A model generated the notes under the pieces. The model saw nothing but the letters and a program-made list of their open reading frames with translations. It was not told the origin of the DNA and searched no databases. Source: an uncultured Acetatifactor sp. (lineage in GTDB: Bacteria; Bacillota; Clostridia; Lachnospirales; Lachnospiraceae). From it: a stretch of DNA of 64,000 nucleotides. This document shows positions 9,138-17,670 of the stretch, piece after piece; position 1 is the stretch's first letter, and each line of letters starts with the position of its first letter. The DNA is taken from the NCBI GenBank assembly GCA_910588225.1, contig CAJUQT010000002.1, positions 21,311 to 85,310 on the forward strand, read 5' to 3'. A program made the translations under genes and the position numbers.

Positions 9138-9830
9138 ATGAACGAAAAAATATTGGTGGCAGACGACGAAAAAGAGATTGCCGACCTGGTGGAGCTGTAT
9201 TTGAAGAACGAGGGATTTCAGGTTCTAAAATGCTTTGACGGCTCAGAGGCCATGAAGCTGGCGGAAGAGGAGGAACTGGAGCTTGCCGTTCTGGATATCA
9301 TGCTTCCCGGGGCCAGCGGATTGGAAGTCTGCCGTAAGATCAGGGAGAAGTACACATATCCGATTATCATGCTGACGGCAAAGGATGGGGAGCTGGATAA
9401 GATTAACGGGCTGACCATGGGGGCGGACGACTATATGACGAAGCCCTTTCTGCCTTTGGAGCTGGTGGCCAGAGTGAAGGCACAGCTGCGCCGATATAAA
9501 AGGTATAACACGGTTCTGCCGCAGGAGGACATATTGTCTATATCCGGACTTGTGCTGAACAGTAAAACCCATGAATGCTATCTGAACGAAAAGCTGCTGA
9601 ATCTGACGCCAACGGAATTTTCCATTCTTCGTATTCTGTGTGAGCGGAAAGGACAGGTAGTCAGTGCGGAGCAGCTGTTCCATCTGATCTGGGAGGAAGA
9701 ATACTTTACGAAGAATAACAATACCATAACTGTGCATATAAGGCATCTGCGGGAGAAGATGGGAGATTCTTTTGAACATCCGAAATACATCAAGACAGTC
9801 TGGGGGTGCGGATACAAAATTGAAGGTTAA
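9138..9830 (+). CDS. VanR-like OmpR-family response regulator
   Basis: Receiver domain (residues 1-120) with the acidic pair in VADDEKE, phospho-acceptor Asp in VLDIMLPG, Thr in MLTAKD and Lys in TKPF, followed by an OmpR/PhoB winged helix ending in VWGCGYKIEG. Segments such as EIADLVELYLKNE and TYPIIMLTAKD closely resemble VanR, more than generic PhoB. It is followed by its kinase with an 11-base overlap. Downstream of ddl-murF, it may sense or control cell-wall synthesis. No vanH/A/X genes are present, so vancomycin resistance is not implied. Confidence 0.9.
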   Translation: MNEKILVADDEKEIADLVELYLKNEGFQVLKCFDGSEAMKLAEEEELELAVLDIMLPGASGLEVCRKIREKYTYPIIMLTAKDGELDKINGLTMGADDYMTKPFLPLELVARVKAQLRRYKRYNTVLPQEDILSISGLVLNSKTHECYLNEKLLNLTPTEFSILRILCERKGQVVSAEQLFHLIWEEEYFTKNNNTITVHIRHLREKMGDSFEHPKYIKTVWGCGYKIEG

Positions 9831-11010
9831 TCCGAAGATAAAGAGATTTGCTGTTACATTGCTGTTGATTGCAGGCGGTCTGTTTCTCTGCCAGTTTGTT
9901 TATGTGCTGCTGGACTATGTGATGAATGGCTTTGTGCTGGACTGGTTTGACAGAAATTATGTCTACTATGAGTGGGTGGTTCCGTTAGAAGACAATCAGG
10001 GAGGGTATTACAGTCAGCATATTGTCTGGTGGAAAGTGAAAAACCTGGTGTTCAAACTTTTCGTCGGCCTGGCAGTTTTCCTGATTGTGGCAGTCCGGCT
10101 GATTACGATTGTATATGCTTCCCGGCAGGAGCGGAAATGTATTCAGACAACAGGGCACCTGATCAGTGATTATATGAAGCATGACAGGGAAGTATCGGAA
10201 GTGTTCCCGGAAAATTATGCGTCGGTATCCGCGCAGATGGCGGAAATCAAGGCGGCCATACAGCGTCAGGAACAATTGCGGAAGGAGGAGGCGGGAAGGA
10301 AAAATGATCTGATCACCTATCTCGCCCATGATCTGAAGACACCGCTTACATCCGTTATCGGTTACTTAAGTCTGCTGGACGAAGCACCGGATATGCCGGA
10401 GCCGCAGAAGGAAAAATATGTGCATATCACGCTGGATAAGGCCCTGCGGCTGGAAAAGCTGATCAATGAATTCTTTGAAATAACGCGTTATAATCTGCAG
10501 CAGATTGTGCTGGAAAAGGAAAGCGTAGATTTGGCTTTTATGCTGGTTCAGATGACAGACGAGTTCTATCCTGTGCTCTGTGCCCACGGAAATACCATAA
10601 GGCTGGAATGGCAGACGGAAGAGGAAGAGAGCGGCGAAGGCAGACGGGCGGAGGATATCTTCTTCATCTATGCTGATCCGGAGAAACTGGCCAGAGTATT
10701 CAACAATATCCTGAAGAATGCCATCGCCTACAGCTATCCGGATACGGAGATCCTTGTGACCTGCAGAGCGGAAAAAGAATATGTGAGCATCACTTTCTCC
10801 AACAGAGGCAAGACTATCCCGCCCCAGAAGCTGGATGCCATTTTCGAGAAATTCTTCCGACTTGACGATGCCCGCACCACCAACAATGGGGGGGCCGGGC
10901 TGGGACTTGCCATTGCAAAAGATATTGTCATGCTTCACAGAGGCACGATTACGGCCGATAGTGTGGATGAGGTGACAACCTTCACGGTGAAACTTCCCAA
11001 TCTGGTCTGA
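9820..11010 (+). CDS. VanS-like sensor histidine kinase
   Basis: Two membrane segments (about residues 8-34 and 74-100) enclose an extracytoplasmic loop of roughly 40 residues. They are followed by a linker, the HisKA H-box LAHDLKTPLTS, the N-box NNILKNA, and the G-boxes around NNGGAGLGLAIAKD. The H-box neighbourhood (SVIGYLSLL, INEFFEITR) matches VanS-type kinases. It would phosphorylate the VanR-like protein encoded just upstream. The start is uncertain: TTG at 9820 gives the usual short overlap, and TTG at 9772 is also possible. The signal sensed is unknown. Confidence 0.87.
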   Translation: MKVNPKIKRFAVTLLLIAGGLFLCQFVYVLLDYVMNGFVLDWFDRNYVYYEWVVPLEDNQGGYYSQHIVWWKVKNLVFKLFVGLAVFLIVAVRLITIVYASRQERKCIQTTGHLISDYMKHDREVSEVFPENYASVSAQMAEIKAAIQRQEQLRKEEAGRKNDLITYLAHDLKTPLTSVIGYLSLLDEAPDMPEPQKEKYVHITLDKALRLEKLINEFFEITRYNLQQIVLEKESVDLAFMLVQMTDEFYPVLCAHGNTIRLEWQTEEEESGEGRRAEDIFFIYADPEKLARVFNNILKNAIAYSYPDTEILVTCRAEKEYVSITFSNRGKTIPPQKLDAIFEKFFRLDDARTTNNGGAGLGLAIAKDIVMLHRGTITADSVDEVTTFTVKLPNLV

Positions 11011-11063
11011 GATGAGAATATAATCTGTGAAAAGGAATTGTCTTAACCTGCTGACCGAGAGAA

Positions 11064-11804
11064 TTACGGCATATATTCTTCTTTCAGCTGGAAATATTTC
11101 TCCGAAATCAGGCTGCTGACATGAGAGCCCAGATTTTTTCTCAGGGTCTTATCCATCTCAGCCGGATAAATCGGTTCTTCAAACTGCAGAATGACAGCGG
11201 CCCGTTTCACCTTGGGCAGATGGTCTTCGAATATGGCGGCGGCGTTTAAAATGGTCATGGGAACCACGGGAACGTCGCCTTTTTCCGCGATTTTAAAGCT
11301 TCCTTCATGGAAGGGCAGAAAGGTATCGTTTACTTTATTGCGCGTACCTTCCGGGAAAATGCACATTGATACGCCGTTTTTCACTTCTTCCACGCCTTTG
11401 AGGATGGTTTTTAAACCCTGCTTAATATCATCTCTGTCCAGAAAAAGACAGTGAATATTTTTCATCCAGTCCCGGAGCAGAGGATATCGGAGCATTTCTT
11501 TTTTGGCCACAAATCCGGTGACACCGGGGAAATTGACATAGGTGATGAGAATATCAAAATAACTGCGGTGATTTCCCACAAATAAAACCGCGCTGTCGGA
11601 GGGGATATTTTCTTTTCCCCGGACAATCAGTTTCACTCCGGTGAGAATGAGAATCAAGCGGAAAGCCCATCTGATGATGGCTCTCGAACTTCTGTCCTTC
11701 AGACCGGGATTTTTCTTTCCGATCAGCCATTCTACTATCAGTACCGGTATGCTGAGAATCAGGAACAGGAATACAAACAATGCCACTAAAATCAGACGTA
11801 TCAT
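11064..11804 (-). CDS. plsC: 1-acyl-sn-glycerol-3-phosphate acyltransferase
   Basis: Membrane-associated enzyme that acylates lysophosphatidic acid to phosphatidic acid in phospholipid synthesis. Visible: a hydrophobic N-terminal segment (residues 1-25), the catalytic H-x4-D block NHRSYFD, the acyl-acceptor block FPEGTRNK and a later VPM/proline block. The ATG at 11804 has AGAGG upstream and starts at the membrane segment; the longer frame to 11939 would overlap the divergent lipoprotein gene and is rejected. Confidence 0.9.
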   Translation of the reverse strand: MIRLILVALFVFLFLILSIPVLIVEWLIGKKNPGLKDRSSRAIIRWAFRLILILTGVKLIVRGKENIPSDSAVLFVGNHRSYFDILITYVNFPGVTGFVAKKEMLRYPLLRDWMKNIHCLFLDRDDIKQGLKTILKGVEEVKNGVSMCIFPEGTRNKVNDTFLPFHEGSFKIAEKGDVPVVPMTILNAAAIFEDHLPKVKRAAVILQFEEPIYPAEMDKTLRKNLGSHVSSLISEKYFQLKEEYMP

Positions 11805-11920
11805 AATGCCAGCCTCTTTTCGATTAAATTGAATAAATTCTATTGTCCAAATTCTATCATAGAAAACCACGGCTGTACATAAAATAGAGAAAAATAGGAA
11901 AAATTTCGTGAGGTTTACGA

Positions 11921-12328
11921 TTGAAAAAGTTAAAATCATGTGGGATTCTGATGGCCTGTATGCTGTTTCTGGTGGGCTGCACTCTGCTCAGTGAGGAAAA
12001 AGTCAAGCTGCGGGATCTGGATTTTACGGTGCTTAGTGAGGAAAAGATACCGGAACAGCTGATGGCGGTTATTGAAGAAAAAAAAGCGGCGCCTTTTCAT
12101 GTCACCTATACGGATAATGACAATCTGTACATATGTGTAGGCTACGGGGAACAGGAGACAGGAGGATACAGCATTGCGGTAGACGAATTGTATCTGACGG
12201 ATTCTAATATTTATGCGGCCACCAGTCTGCTGGGACCGGATGCTTCGGATAAGACCACATCGGTTCCTTCCTATCCTTATATCGTCATTAAGACGGAGTA
12301 TCTGGAACAGACAGTGACCTTTGAGTAA
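11921..12328 (+). CDS. Small lipoprotein with PrcB-like C-terminal domain
   Basis: 135 residues starting with TTG, with GAGG upstream. The signal peptide ends in a lipobox, LVGC, so the mature protein is probably lipid-anchored on the outer face of the membrane. Residues 45-130 (YICVGYGEQETGGY, VDELYL, PYIVIK) resemble the PrcB C-terminal domain (protease complex subunit family). Function in Clostridia is unknown. It is divergent from plsC and upstream of pyrC. Confidence 0.72.
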   Translation: MKKLKSCGILMACMLFLVGCTLLSEEKVKLRDLDFTVLSEEKIPEQLMAVIEEKKAAPFHVTYTDNDNLYICVGYGEQETGGYSIAVDELYLTDSNIYAATSLLGPDASDKTTSVPSYPYIVIKTEYLEQTVTFE

Positions 12329-12383
12329 TAACGGCAGACAGTTCTTGCTTTTCCGTACAGAATCATGTTACACTGGTTAAAAG

Positions 12384-12485
12384 ACAGCCGCAGAGGGAAA
12401 AGGCCTGCTCACAGGGCGGATATTGCTTCAAGGGCAGGCTGACCACGACCACGGGATGAGCAATCCCAGGAGGAGAGCTGGCTGT
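12384..12485 (+). promoter_or_regulatory. Possible structured leader of pyrC
   Basis: acagcc (12384-12389) can pair with ggctgt (12480-12485), enclosing gcctgc/gcaggc (12403-12408 with 12434-12439) and gggat/atccc (12453-12457 with 12463-12467): a three-way-junction arrangement ending 20 bases before the pyrC start. I do not recognise a PyrR site or a known riboswitch class. Chance pairing is not excluded. Confidence 0.3.
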
Positions 12486-12504
12486 ACGGAGACAGGAGGC
12501 ATGT

Positions 12505-13773
12505 ATGCTGCTGATACGGAATGGTTATATGATGGACCCCAAATCTGGCCTGGAAGGAAAGTATGATATTCTCACAGATGGGGATATAATCAAAAAAATA
12601 GGAAAAGATCTTGAAAGGTCAGACGACGGCTGCCAGGTGATTGACGCGGAGGGGCTTCTGGTTGCGCCGGGATTGGTCGATGTGCATGTACATTTCAGAG
12701 ACCCGGGATTTCCGGAAAAAGAGAATATTTTAACGGGGGCTGCAGCCGCTGCTGCGGGCGGCTTCACCACTGTGGTTCTGATGGCGAACACCAGGCCTAC
12801 TGTAGACAACGAAGAGACGCTTGCGTATGTGCTGGAAAAGGGACGCGGCACAGGCATTCATGTGCTGAGCTGTGCCAATGTGACCTTGGGTATGCAGGGC
12901 AGGGAGCTGACGCCGATGGAAGAGCTGGCGGCAGCAGGAGCGGCGGGATTTACAGACGATGGGGTTCCGTTGCTGGATGAGATATTGGTGAAGACTGCCA
13001 TGAAGAGAGCGGCGGCGTTGGATGTGCCCATAAGTTTTCACGAGGAAGATTCGGCTCTGATAAGTGATAACGGTATTAATCAGGGAAAAGCCAGCGCATT
13101 TTTCGGTATCGGCGGTTCTCCGAGAGAAGCGGAGATTACTTTGACAGCGCGGGATCTGGAGCTTGCTCTGGAAACGGGAGCCGATATCAATATTCAGCAT
13201 ATCAGCGCAAAAGAGTCCGTGGAACTGGTGCGGCAGGCGAAAAAAAGGGGAGCTAATATTCACGCGGAAGCCACGCCTCATCATTTCATGCTGACCGAGG
13301 ATGCGGCCATACAGTACGGCACACTGGCGAAAATGAATCCTCCGCTGCGGGAGGAGGCTGATCGGCAGGCCATTATTCAGGGACTTGTGGACGGCACAAT
13401 CGACATTATTGCCACTGACCATGCGCCTCATACGGCAGAAGAAAAGGCGCGGGACATTACAAAAGCGCCCAGCGGCATTATCGGGCTGGAGACGGCGTTT
13501 TCTCTGGCAATTACGGGGCTTGTGAACGGAGGATATCTCACCATGGGACAGCTTCTGCGTCTGATGAGTACGAATCCGGCCGCACTGTATCATCTGAACG
13601 CGGGCTTTCTGGCGGAGAACGGACCGGCTGATATTATCCTGATTGACACCGCTGCGGACAATGTTCCCGGGAAGTATGTATCCAAAGCGTCGAACACACC
13701 GTTTACGGGATGGAAGCTGAAGGGAAAAGTAGTGAAAACCATAGCAGCGGGGAGCGTGGTATATTCCGCCTGA
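12505..13773 (+). CDS. pyrC: Dihydroorotase
   Basis: Zinc enzyme closing carbamoyl-aspartate to dihydroorotate, the third step of pyrimidine synthesis. Type I (about 420 residues). Visible metal and active-site motifs: HVHFRDPG near residue 60, FTDDG, HEED, IQHISAK, EATPHHF and the late TDHAPHT. The start at ATG 12505 has AGGAGG upstream. The later steps pyrK and pyrD lie 7 kb away on the other strand, so the pathway genes are not one operon here. Confidence 0.95.
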   Translation: MLLIRNGYMMDPKSGLEGKYDILTDGDIIKKIGKDLERSDDGCQVIDAEGLLVAPGLVDVHVHFRDPGFPEKENILTGAAAAAAGGFTTVVLMANTRPTVDNEETLAYVLEKGRGTGIHVLSCANVTLGMQGRELTPMEELAAAGAAGFTDDGVPLLDEILVKTAMKRAAALDVPISFHEEDSALISDNGINQGKASAFFGIGGSPREAEITLTARDLELALETGADINIQHISAKESVELVRQAKKRGANIHAEATPHHFMLTEDAAIQYGTLAKMNPPLREEADRQAIIQGLVDGTIDIIATDHAPHTAEEKARDITKAPSGIIGLETAFSLAITGLVNGGYLTMGQLLRLMSTNPAALYHLNAGFLAENGPADIILIDTAADNVPGKYVSKASNTPFTGWKLKGKVVKTIAAGSVVYSA

Positions 13774-13796
13774 TGGACTTAATTATGGGATAAAAC

Positions 13797-13825
13797 TTGA
13801 CGAAGCCAAGCCGCTTGTATATAAT
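13797..13825 (+). promoter_or_regulatory. Predicted sigma-A promoter for ispE
   Basis: TTGACG (13797-13802), exact 17-base spacer, consensus TATAAT (13820-13825). It lies about 170 bases upstream of ispE and just after the pyrC stop. It is the best promoter match in the left half of the window. Confidence 0.75.
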
Positions 13826-13998
13826 TTTATTAATGGTCCGGACGAGGGCAGCGGTTCAGACAGCCCTTTCCGTGGAGCCAAAATCGCATTTCAAAAGCGC
13901 TGGCTGTCTTGAGATTCTTGCGGGAGAAAGAGTTCATTTTCTGCGGGAAGTGGGAAGAGATGCGCTGAGGGAGAAGAGGTGCGAAGCAGTCAGGAGAG

Positions 13999-14877
13999 AT
14001 GCAGGTGAAGGAATATCAGATAAAGGCATATGCGAAAGTCAACCTGGGGCTGGATGTGGTCAGACGTCTGCCAAACGGTTATCATCAGGTGAAAATGGTG
14101 ATGCAGAGCGTTGGGATTTGTGATGAACTGCTTCTGGAGAAGGCGGAAAGAGGGATTGTTCTTACGGCAGACTCCAGGGAAGTTCCGCTGGATGAAACCA
14201 ATCTGATTTACAGAGCGGCAAAGCTGATGCAGGAGGAATACGGAATCGGGGAAGGGATTCGGATTCATCTGCGGAAGAAGATTCCTGTGGCGGCAGGGAT
14301 GGCAGGAGGAAGTACGGATGCGGCAGCGGCCATGAAAGGAATGAACCAGCTGTTTGGTCTGAATGTGCCCCGGGAGAGACTGATGGAGCTTGGTGTTGCC
14401 ATCGGGGCGGACGTGCCCTACTGTATTCTGGGAGGTACTGCTCTGGCGGAGGGAATCGGGGAGAAGCTGACGGGGCTTCGGCCCATGCCGGATTGCTTTA
14501 TTCTGGCGGCAAAGCCGGAAATCAGCGTATCCACAAAATATGTCTATGAGCATCTGGACGGGGCGGGAATTGTACATCACCCGGATATCGACGGGATGGC
14601 GGAGGCTATTGAAGGGGGAAATCTTCCGGGTATCCTGGAGCGGATGGAAAATGTGCTGGAGGCTGTGACAATTTCTGCATGGCCTGTGGTGGGTATGTTG
14701 AAGGAGAGAATGCTTGCGCTGGGAGCAGAGAGAAGTCTCATGAGCGGCAGCGGACCCACGGTATTTGGAATCTTTACCGGGAAAGAGAAGGCGGAGGCAG
14801 CCCTGGAACAGCTGGGGGGAGAGCATCTGGCAAAACAGGTATTTTTGACTATGCCTGTAGGTGCGTCACAGGATTAA
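13999..14877 (+). CDS. ispE: 4-diphosphocytidyl-2-C-methyl-D-erythritol kinase
   Basis: GHMP-family kinase phosphorylating CDP-methylerythritol in the non-mevalonate isoprenoid pathway. Visible: N-terminal AYAKVNLGLDV, the ATP loop PVAAGMAGGSTDAAAAM, GADVPYCILGG and the C-terminal SGSGPTVFG. Length 292 is typical. The start has AGGAGAG just upstream. A GntR regulator follows after about 110 bases, an order common in Lachnospiraceae, and probably shares the promoter at 13797. Confidence 0.95.
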   Translation: MQVKEYQIKAYAKVNLGLDVVRRLPNGYHQVKMVMQSVGICDELLLEKAERGIVLTADSREVPLDETNLIYRAAKLMQEEYGIGEGIRIHLRKKIPVAAGMAGGSTDAAAAMKGMNQLFGLNVPRERLMELGVAIGADVPYCILGGTALAEGIGEKLTGLRPMPDCFILAAKPEISVSTKYVYEHLDGAGIVHHPDIDGMAEAIEGGNLPGILERMENVLEAVTISAWPVVGMLKERMLALGAERSLMSGSGPTVFGIFTGKEKAEAALEQLGGEHLAKQVFLTMPVGASQD

Positions 14878-14989
14878 AGCGGGTGTGGTCAAAGCGCGGT
14901 CTGGACAGATTATGGAATTGCTGTTCCGGAACATAATGTCGGGCTGCGAAATTGGTGCTTTGGAGCATTGAGCAGGACTGGGGGTTGAC

Positions 14990-15682
14990 ATGGGGATTTC
15001 TTTGGTGGGAAATATGGACGATTTATTGCCGCTTCGGGATGTGGTGTTCAATACATTGCGTCAGGCGATTCTAACCGGGGAATTGAAGCCGGGTGAGCGG
15101 CTGATGGAGATTCATCTGGCGGATAAGCTGGGGGTAAGCAGGACACCTGTCAGAGAGGCCATCCGCAGGCTGGAACTGGAAGGGCTTGTTACCATGATAC
15201 CCAGAAGGGGTGCGGAAGTAGCGAGGATTACAGAGAAAAGCATGAATGACGTGCTGGAGGTCAGGCGGGCGATGGATGCGCTGTGTGCGGAGCTTGCCTG
15301 TGACCGCATTACAGAGGAGGGGCTGGGGGCTCTGAGCCGGGCCTGTGAGCATTTTGAGCATTGTGTCAGAGCAGGAGATGCCAAAAAGATTGCCCAGGCA
15401 GATGTGGGGCTGCATGACATTATTGTGCAGGCCACAGGCAACCAGCGTCTGATTCAGCTGGTTAACAACCTGTCGGAGCAGATGTACCGTTATCGTTTTG
15501 AATATATTAAAGACAGCAGTCAGCATGAGACGCTGGTGAAGGAACACAGAATTATCTATCAGAGCATTGCGTGCAAGGATAAGGAGACGGCTGCCGCGGC
15601 AGCCAGAACTCATATAGACAATCAGAAAAAGGCAATTATTCGTCAGATTCGGCTGGAGAGGAAGCAGGACAGCCGGGACTGA
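14990..15682 (+). CDS. GntR-family transcriptional regulator (FCD/FadR type)
   Basis: N-terminal winged helix (residues 15-80) with the helix-turn-helix segment ADKLGVSRTPVREAIRRLE and the wing EGLVTMIPRRGA, then an all-helical FCD ligand-binding domain (residues 90-220) of the kind that binds organic acids, often through a metal. Likely metal or ligand residues lie in VGLHDIIVQATGN and VKEHRIIYQSI. The target genes and the ligand are unknown; the position after ispE is conserved in related species as far as I recall. Confidence 0.9.
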   Translation: MGISLVGNMDDLLPLRDVVFNTLRQAILTGELKPGERLMEIHLADKLGVSRTPVREAIRRLELEGLVTMIPRRGAEVARITEKSMNDVLEVRRAMDALCAELACDRITEEGLGALSRACEHFEHCVRAGDAKKIAQADVGLHDIIVQATGNQRLIQLVNNLSEQMYRYRFEYIKDSSQHETLVKEHRIIYQSIACKDKETAAAAARTHIDNQKKAIIRQIRLERKQDSRD

Positions 15683-15833
15683 AACGGTTAAAGGGTATTG
15701 GAAAGCATTCAGGGATCCATTTCGGAAAATGCCGGTTCAATAATCGGCTGAATGATTCCGGGAAGAGTTCGTGACAGAATTATAAAAAGAATAAAGCAGG
15801 AAAATACTGGCAATAATCCTTTACAAAAGGAAG

Positions 15834-15872
15834 CAAAGGCGGTTTCCCAAAGGAACCCCAAAGGCGGTTTCC
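15834..15872 (+). repeat. Two direct copies of a 14-bp repeat
   Basis: caaaggcggtttcc occurs at 15834-15847 and 15859-15872, 25 bases apart, just upstream of the next small gene. It could be a regulator-binding pair or a small duplication. Confidence 0.6.
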
Positions 15873-15891
15873 TTGAGGAAAGGATGATTGA

Positions 15892-16179
15892 ATGAAAAGA
15901 AGATGGATTGGCCTGCGGATTGTTGTGAGTCTGTGTGCCGCATTGGGATGGTGGGGATTGATTTATCCTGAGCTGACGTTGACGCCGGAGACGGTGAAAG
16001 TGAGTGTGGAGAATGCGGAAGGTGAATTGCAGGAGGTGTCCGGGGAATGGGACTTTGACAGCAGCCTTTATCAGGAAATTCTCAATGCGGACAGGAGTAA
16101 AATCACGTTTCGAAGCAGACTGCTTACGGATTTTGGCTTGCTTTTGGAGGCGATACATGACAGGAGCGGAAATAAATAG
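15892..16179 (+). CDS. Small membrane-anchored protein of unknown function upstream of murI
   Basis: 95 residues: a basic start (MKRRW), one membrane segment (about residues 8-26) and a short soluble domain with acidic character. It is not recognised. The start has GAGGAAAGG upstream. Its 3' end overlaps the murI start by 23 bases, which suggests co-translation. A role linked to the cell envelope is guessed only from that position. Confidence 0.6.
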   Translation: MKRRWIGLRIVVSLCAALGWWGLIYPELTLTPETVKVSVENAEGELQEVSGEWDFDSSLYQEILNADRSKITFRSRLLTDFGLLLEAIHDRSGNK

Positions 16180-17071
16180 GGATGTATTGAGAAGTGATGC
16201 CCCCATCGGCGTATTTGATTCCGGTGTGGGCGGTCTCACTGTAGTACGGGAAATCATACGGCAGATTCCCAATGAGAAAATCATATATTTCGGGGATACG
16301 GCCCGCGTGCCTTACGGAAGCAAATCCCGGGATACGGTGACCCGCTTTTCAGAGCAGATTGTGAGGTTTCTGAAGACTTTTCAGGTGAAGACTATTGTGG
16401 TGGCCTGCAATACTGCCAGCGCCTATGCCATGGAGGCACTGGAGCGTGATGCGGACATTCCCATGATAGGTGTTGTGAAACCGGGTGCCAGAATGGCTGC
16501 GGAAATGACGAGAAACGGAAAAGTGGGCGTCATTGCAACGGAGGCCACCATCGGAAGCGGAATTTACACGCAGTACATACAGAATCTGAATCAAAAGGTG
16601 ACGGTTTATGGGAAGGCCTGCCCTTTGTTTGTGCCGCTGGTGGAGGAGGGGCTGTGGGAAGACCCGGTGACCGACGAGATAGCGCGCAGATATCTGACAG
16701 AGCTGATTGACATTGACATCGACACACTGATATTGGGCTGCACCCATTATCCTCTGATTCGCTCTACATTGAAGAAAATCATGGGGGAGGGCGTTACGCT
16801 GGTGAATCCCGCCTATGAGACGGCGCGGGAGCTGAAGGAAATGCTGGAAGGGCAGAATTTACTCTGCACCAAGGCACCGGGACTGGGCAGTAATCAATAT
16901 CAGTTTTATGTGAGCGACAAGGCGGAAAAATTTGTACGTTTTGCAAATTCTATTATCAAATATGGGATTCTCTCTGCCAAGACAGTCAATATGGAGGCTT
17001 TTGACGGAGGGATTGACGGCGATATGGGAGGATTCAGTCAGCCTGCGATTCAGGCGGCTTCCGCAGGATGA
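16157..17071 (+). CDS. murI: Glutamate racemase
   Basis: Makes D-glutamate for peptidoglycan with two catalytic cysteines, seen in VACNTASAYA and LGCTHYPLI. The N-terminal GVFDSGVGGLTV and FGDTARVPYG are diagnostic. The ATG at 16157 is chosen: GGAGG lies six bases upstream and the family fold starts there, whereas the frame open from 16004 adds a meaningless extension. Length about 304, slightly long because of a C-terminal tail. It overlaps the preceding small gene and is followed after 12 bases by a DUF1934 gene. Confidence 0.95.
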   Translation: MTGAEINRDVLRSDAPIGVFDSGVGGLTVVREIIRQIPNEKIIYFGDTARVPYGSKSRDTVTRFSEQIVRFLKTFQVKTIVVACNTASAYAMEALERDADIPMIGVVKPGARMAAEMTRNGKVGVIATEATIGSGIYTQYIQNLNQKVTVYGKACPLFVPLVEEGLWEDPVTDEIARRYLTELIDIDIDTLILGCTHYPLIRSTLKKIMGEGVTLVNPAYETARELKEMLEGQNLLCTKAPGLGSNQYQFYVSDKAEKFVRFANSIIKYGILSAKTVNMEAFDGGIDGDMGGFSQPAIQAASAG

Positions 17072-17083
17072 GAGAGGATAACG

Positions 17084-17509
17084 ATGGAGAAAAAGGCGCG
17101 GCTTACAGTGACCGGGAGACAGAAGGATGAAGCCGGCGAAGAGACAGTTACAGAACTTTACACGGAGGCTGGGTTTTTTGAGAGAAACGACAATATCTAT
17201 ATTCTCTATGAAGAGGTTCAGGAGGGAGCACTCATCAAAAACACGCTGAAACTGAAAGGCTCCGTTCTGGAGCTGACCAAAGGAGGAGCGGTCAGAACCA
17301 GGATGCTTTTTCAGGAGGGGAAGGAATGTCTGTCCGAATATGTTACCCCTTACGGCTGTCTGCAGATGGGGGTTCGCACGGAGCGTGTGGAGGTTGTTCG
17401 GGAGGGGGCTGAGCTGCAGGTCAGAGTGGTGTATGGACTGACTTCCGGCGGGGTGCCTGTTTCCGACTGTGAGCTTATCATTGTGGCAAAGCCTGTTTTC
17501 CCCCAATAA
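17084..17509 (+). CDS. DUF1934 domain-containing protein (YwiB-like)
   Basis: 141-residue protein of the small beta-barrel DUF1934 family. The pattern of alternating strands (FFERNDNIYILYEE, LKLKGSVLELTKGG, TPYGCLQMGVRTE, LQVRVVYGL) is characteristic of this calycin-like family. The biochemical role is unknown. The gene is close behind murI, a frequent arrangement in Clostridia. A hairpin follows at 17527-17551. Confidence 0.8.
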   Translation: MEKKARLTVTGRQKDEAGEETVTELYTEAGFFERNDNIYILYEEVQEGALIKNTLKLKGSVLELTKGGAVRTRMLFQEGKECLSEYVTPYGCLQMGVRTERVEVVREGAELQVRVVYGLTSGGVPVSDCELIIVAKPVFPQ

Positions 17510-17526
17510 TTTCCATGGGGGCTAAA

Positions 17527-17551
17527 TATTTCGGCCGGGAGTGCCGAAATA
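17527..17551 (+). other. Hairpin after the DUF1934 gene
   Basis: tatttcggc (17527-17535) pairs perfectly with gccgaaata (17543-17551). There is no T-run, so it is not a clear intrinsic terminator; it may mark the mRNA 3' end or be a processing site. Confidence 0.4.
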
Positions 17552-17670
17552 ATAGTAAGAAAGTATGAAATTGTAACTGTTCAGCTGAGGGCACCACAGT
17601 TTTGTGGAGATCAAGGAGGATGCGCCCGCACACGGGCAGGAGATGACATTATGTCAAGAAGGAGGATACG

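Noticed and set aside
13797..14123. 108-codon frame upstream of ispE
   Set aside because: It starts inside the promoter, overlaps ispE out of frame and matches nothing.
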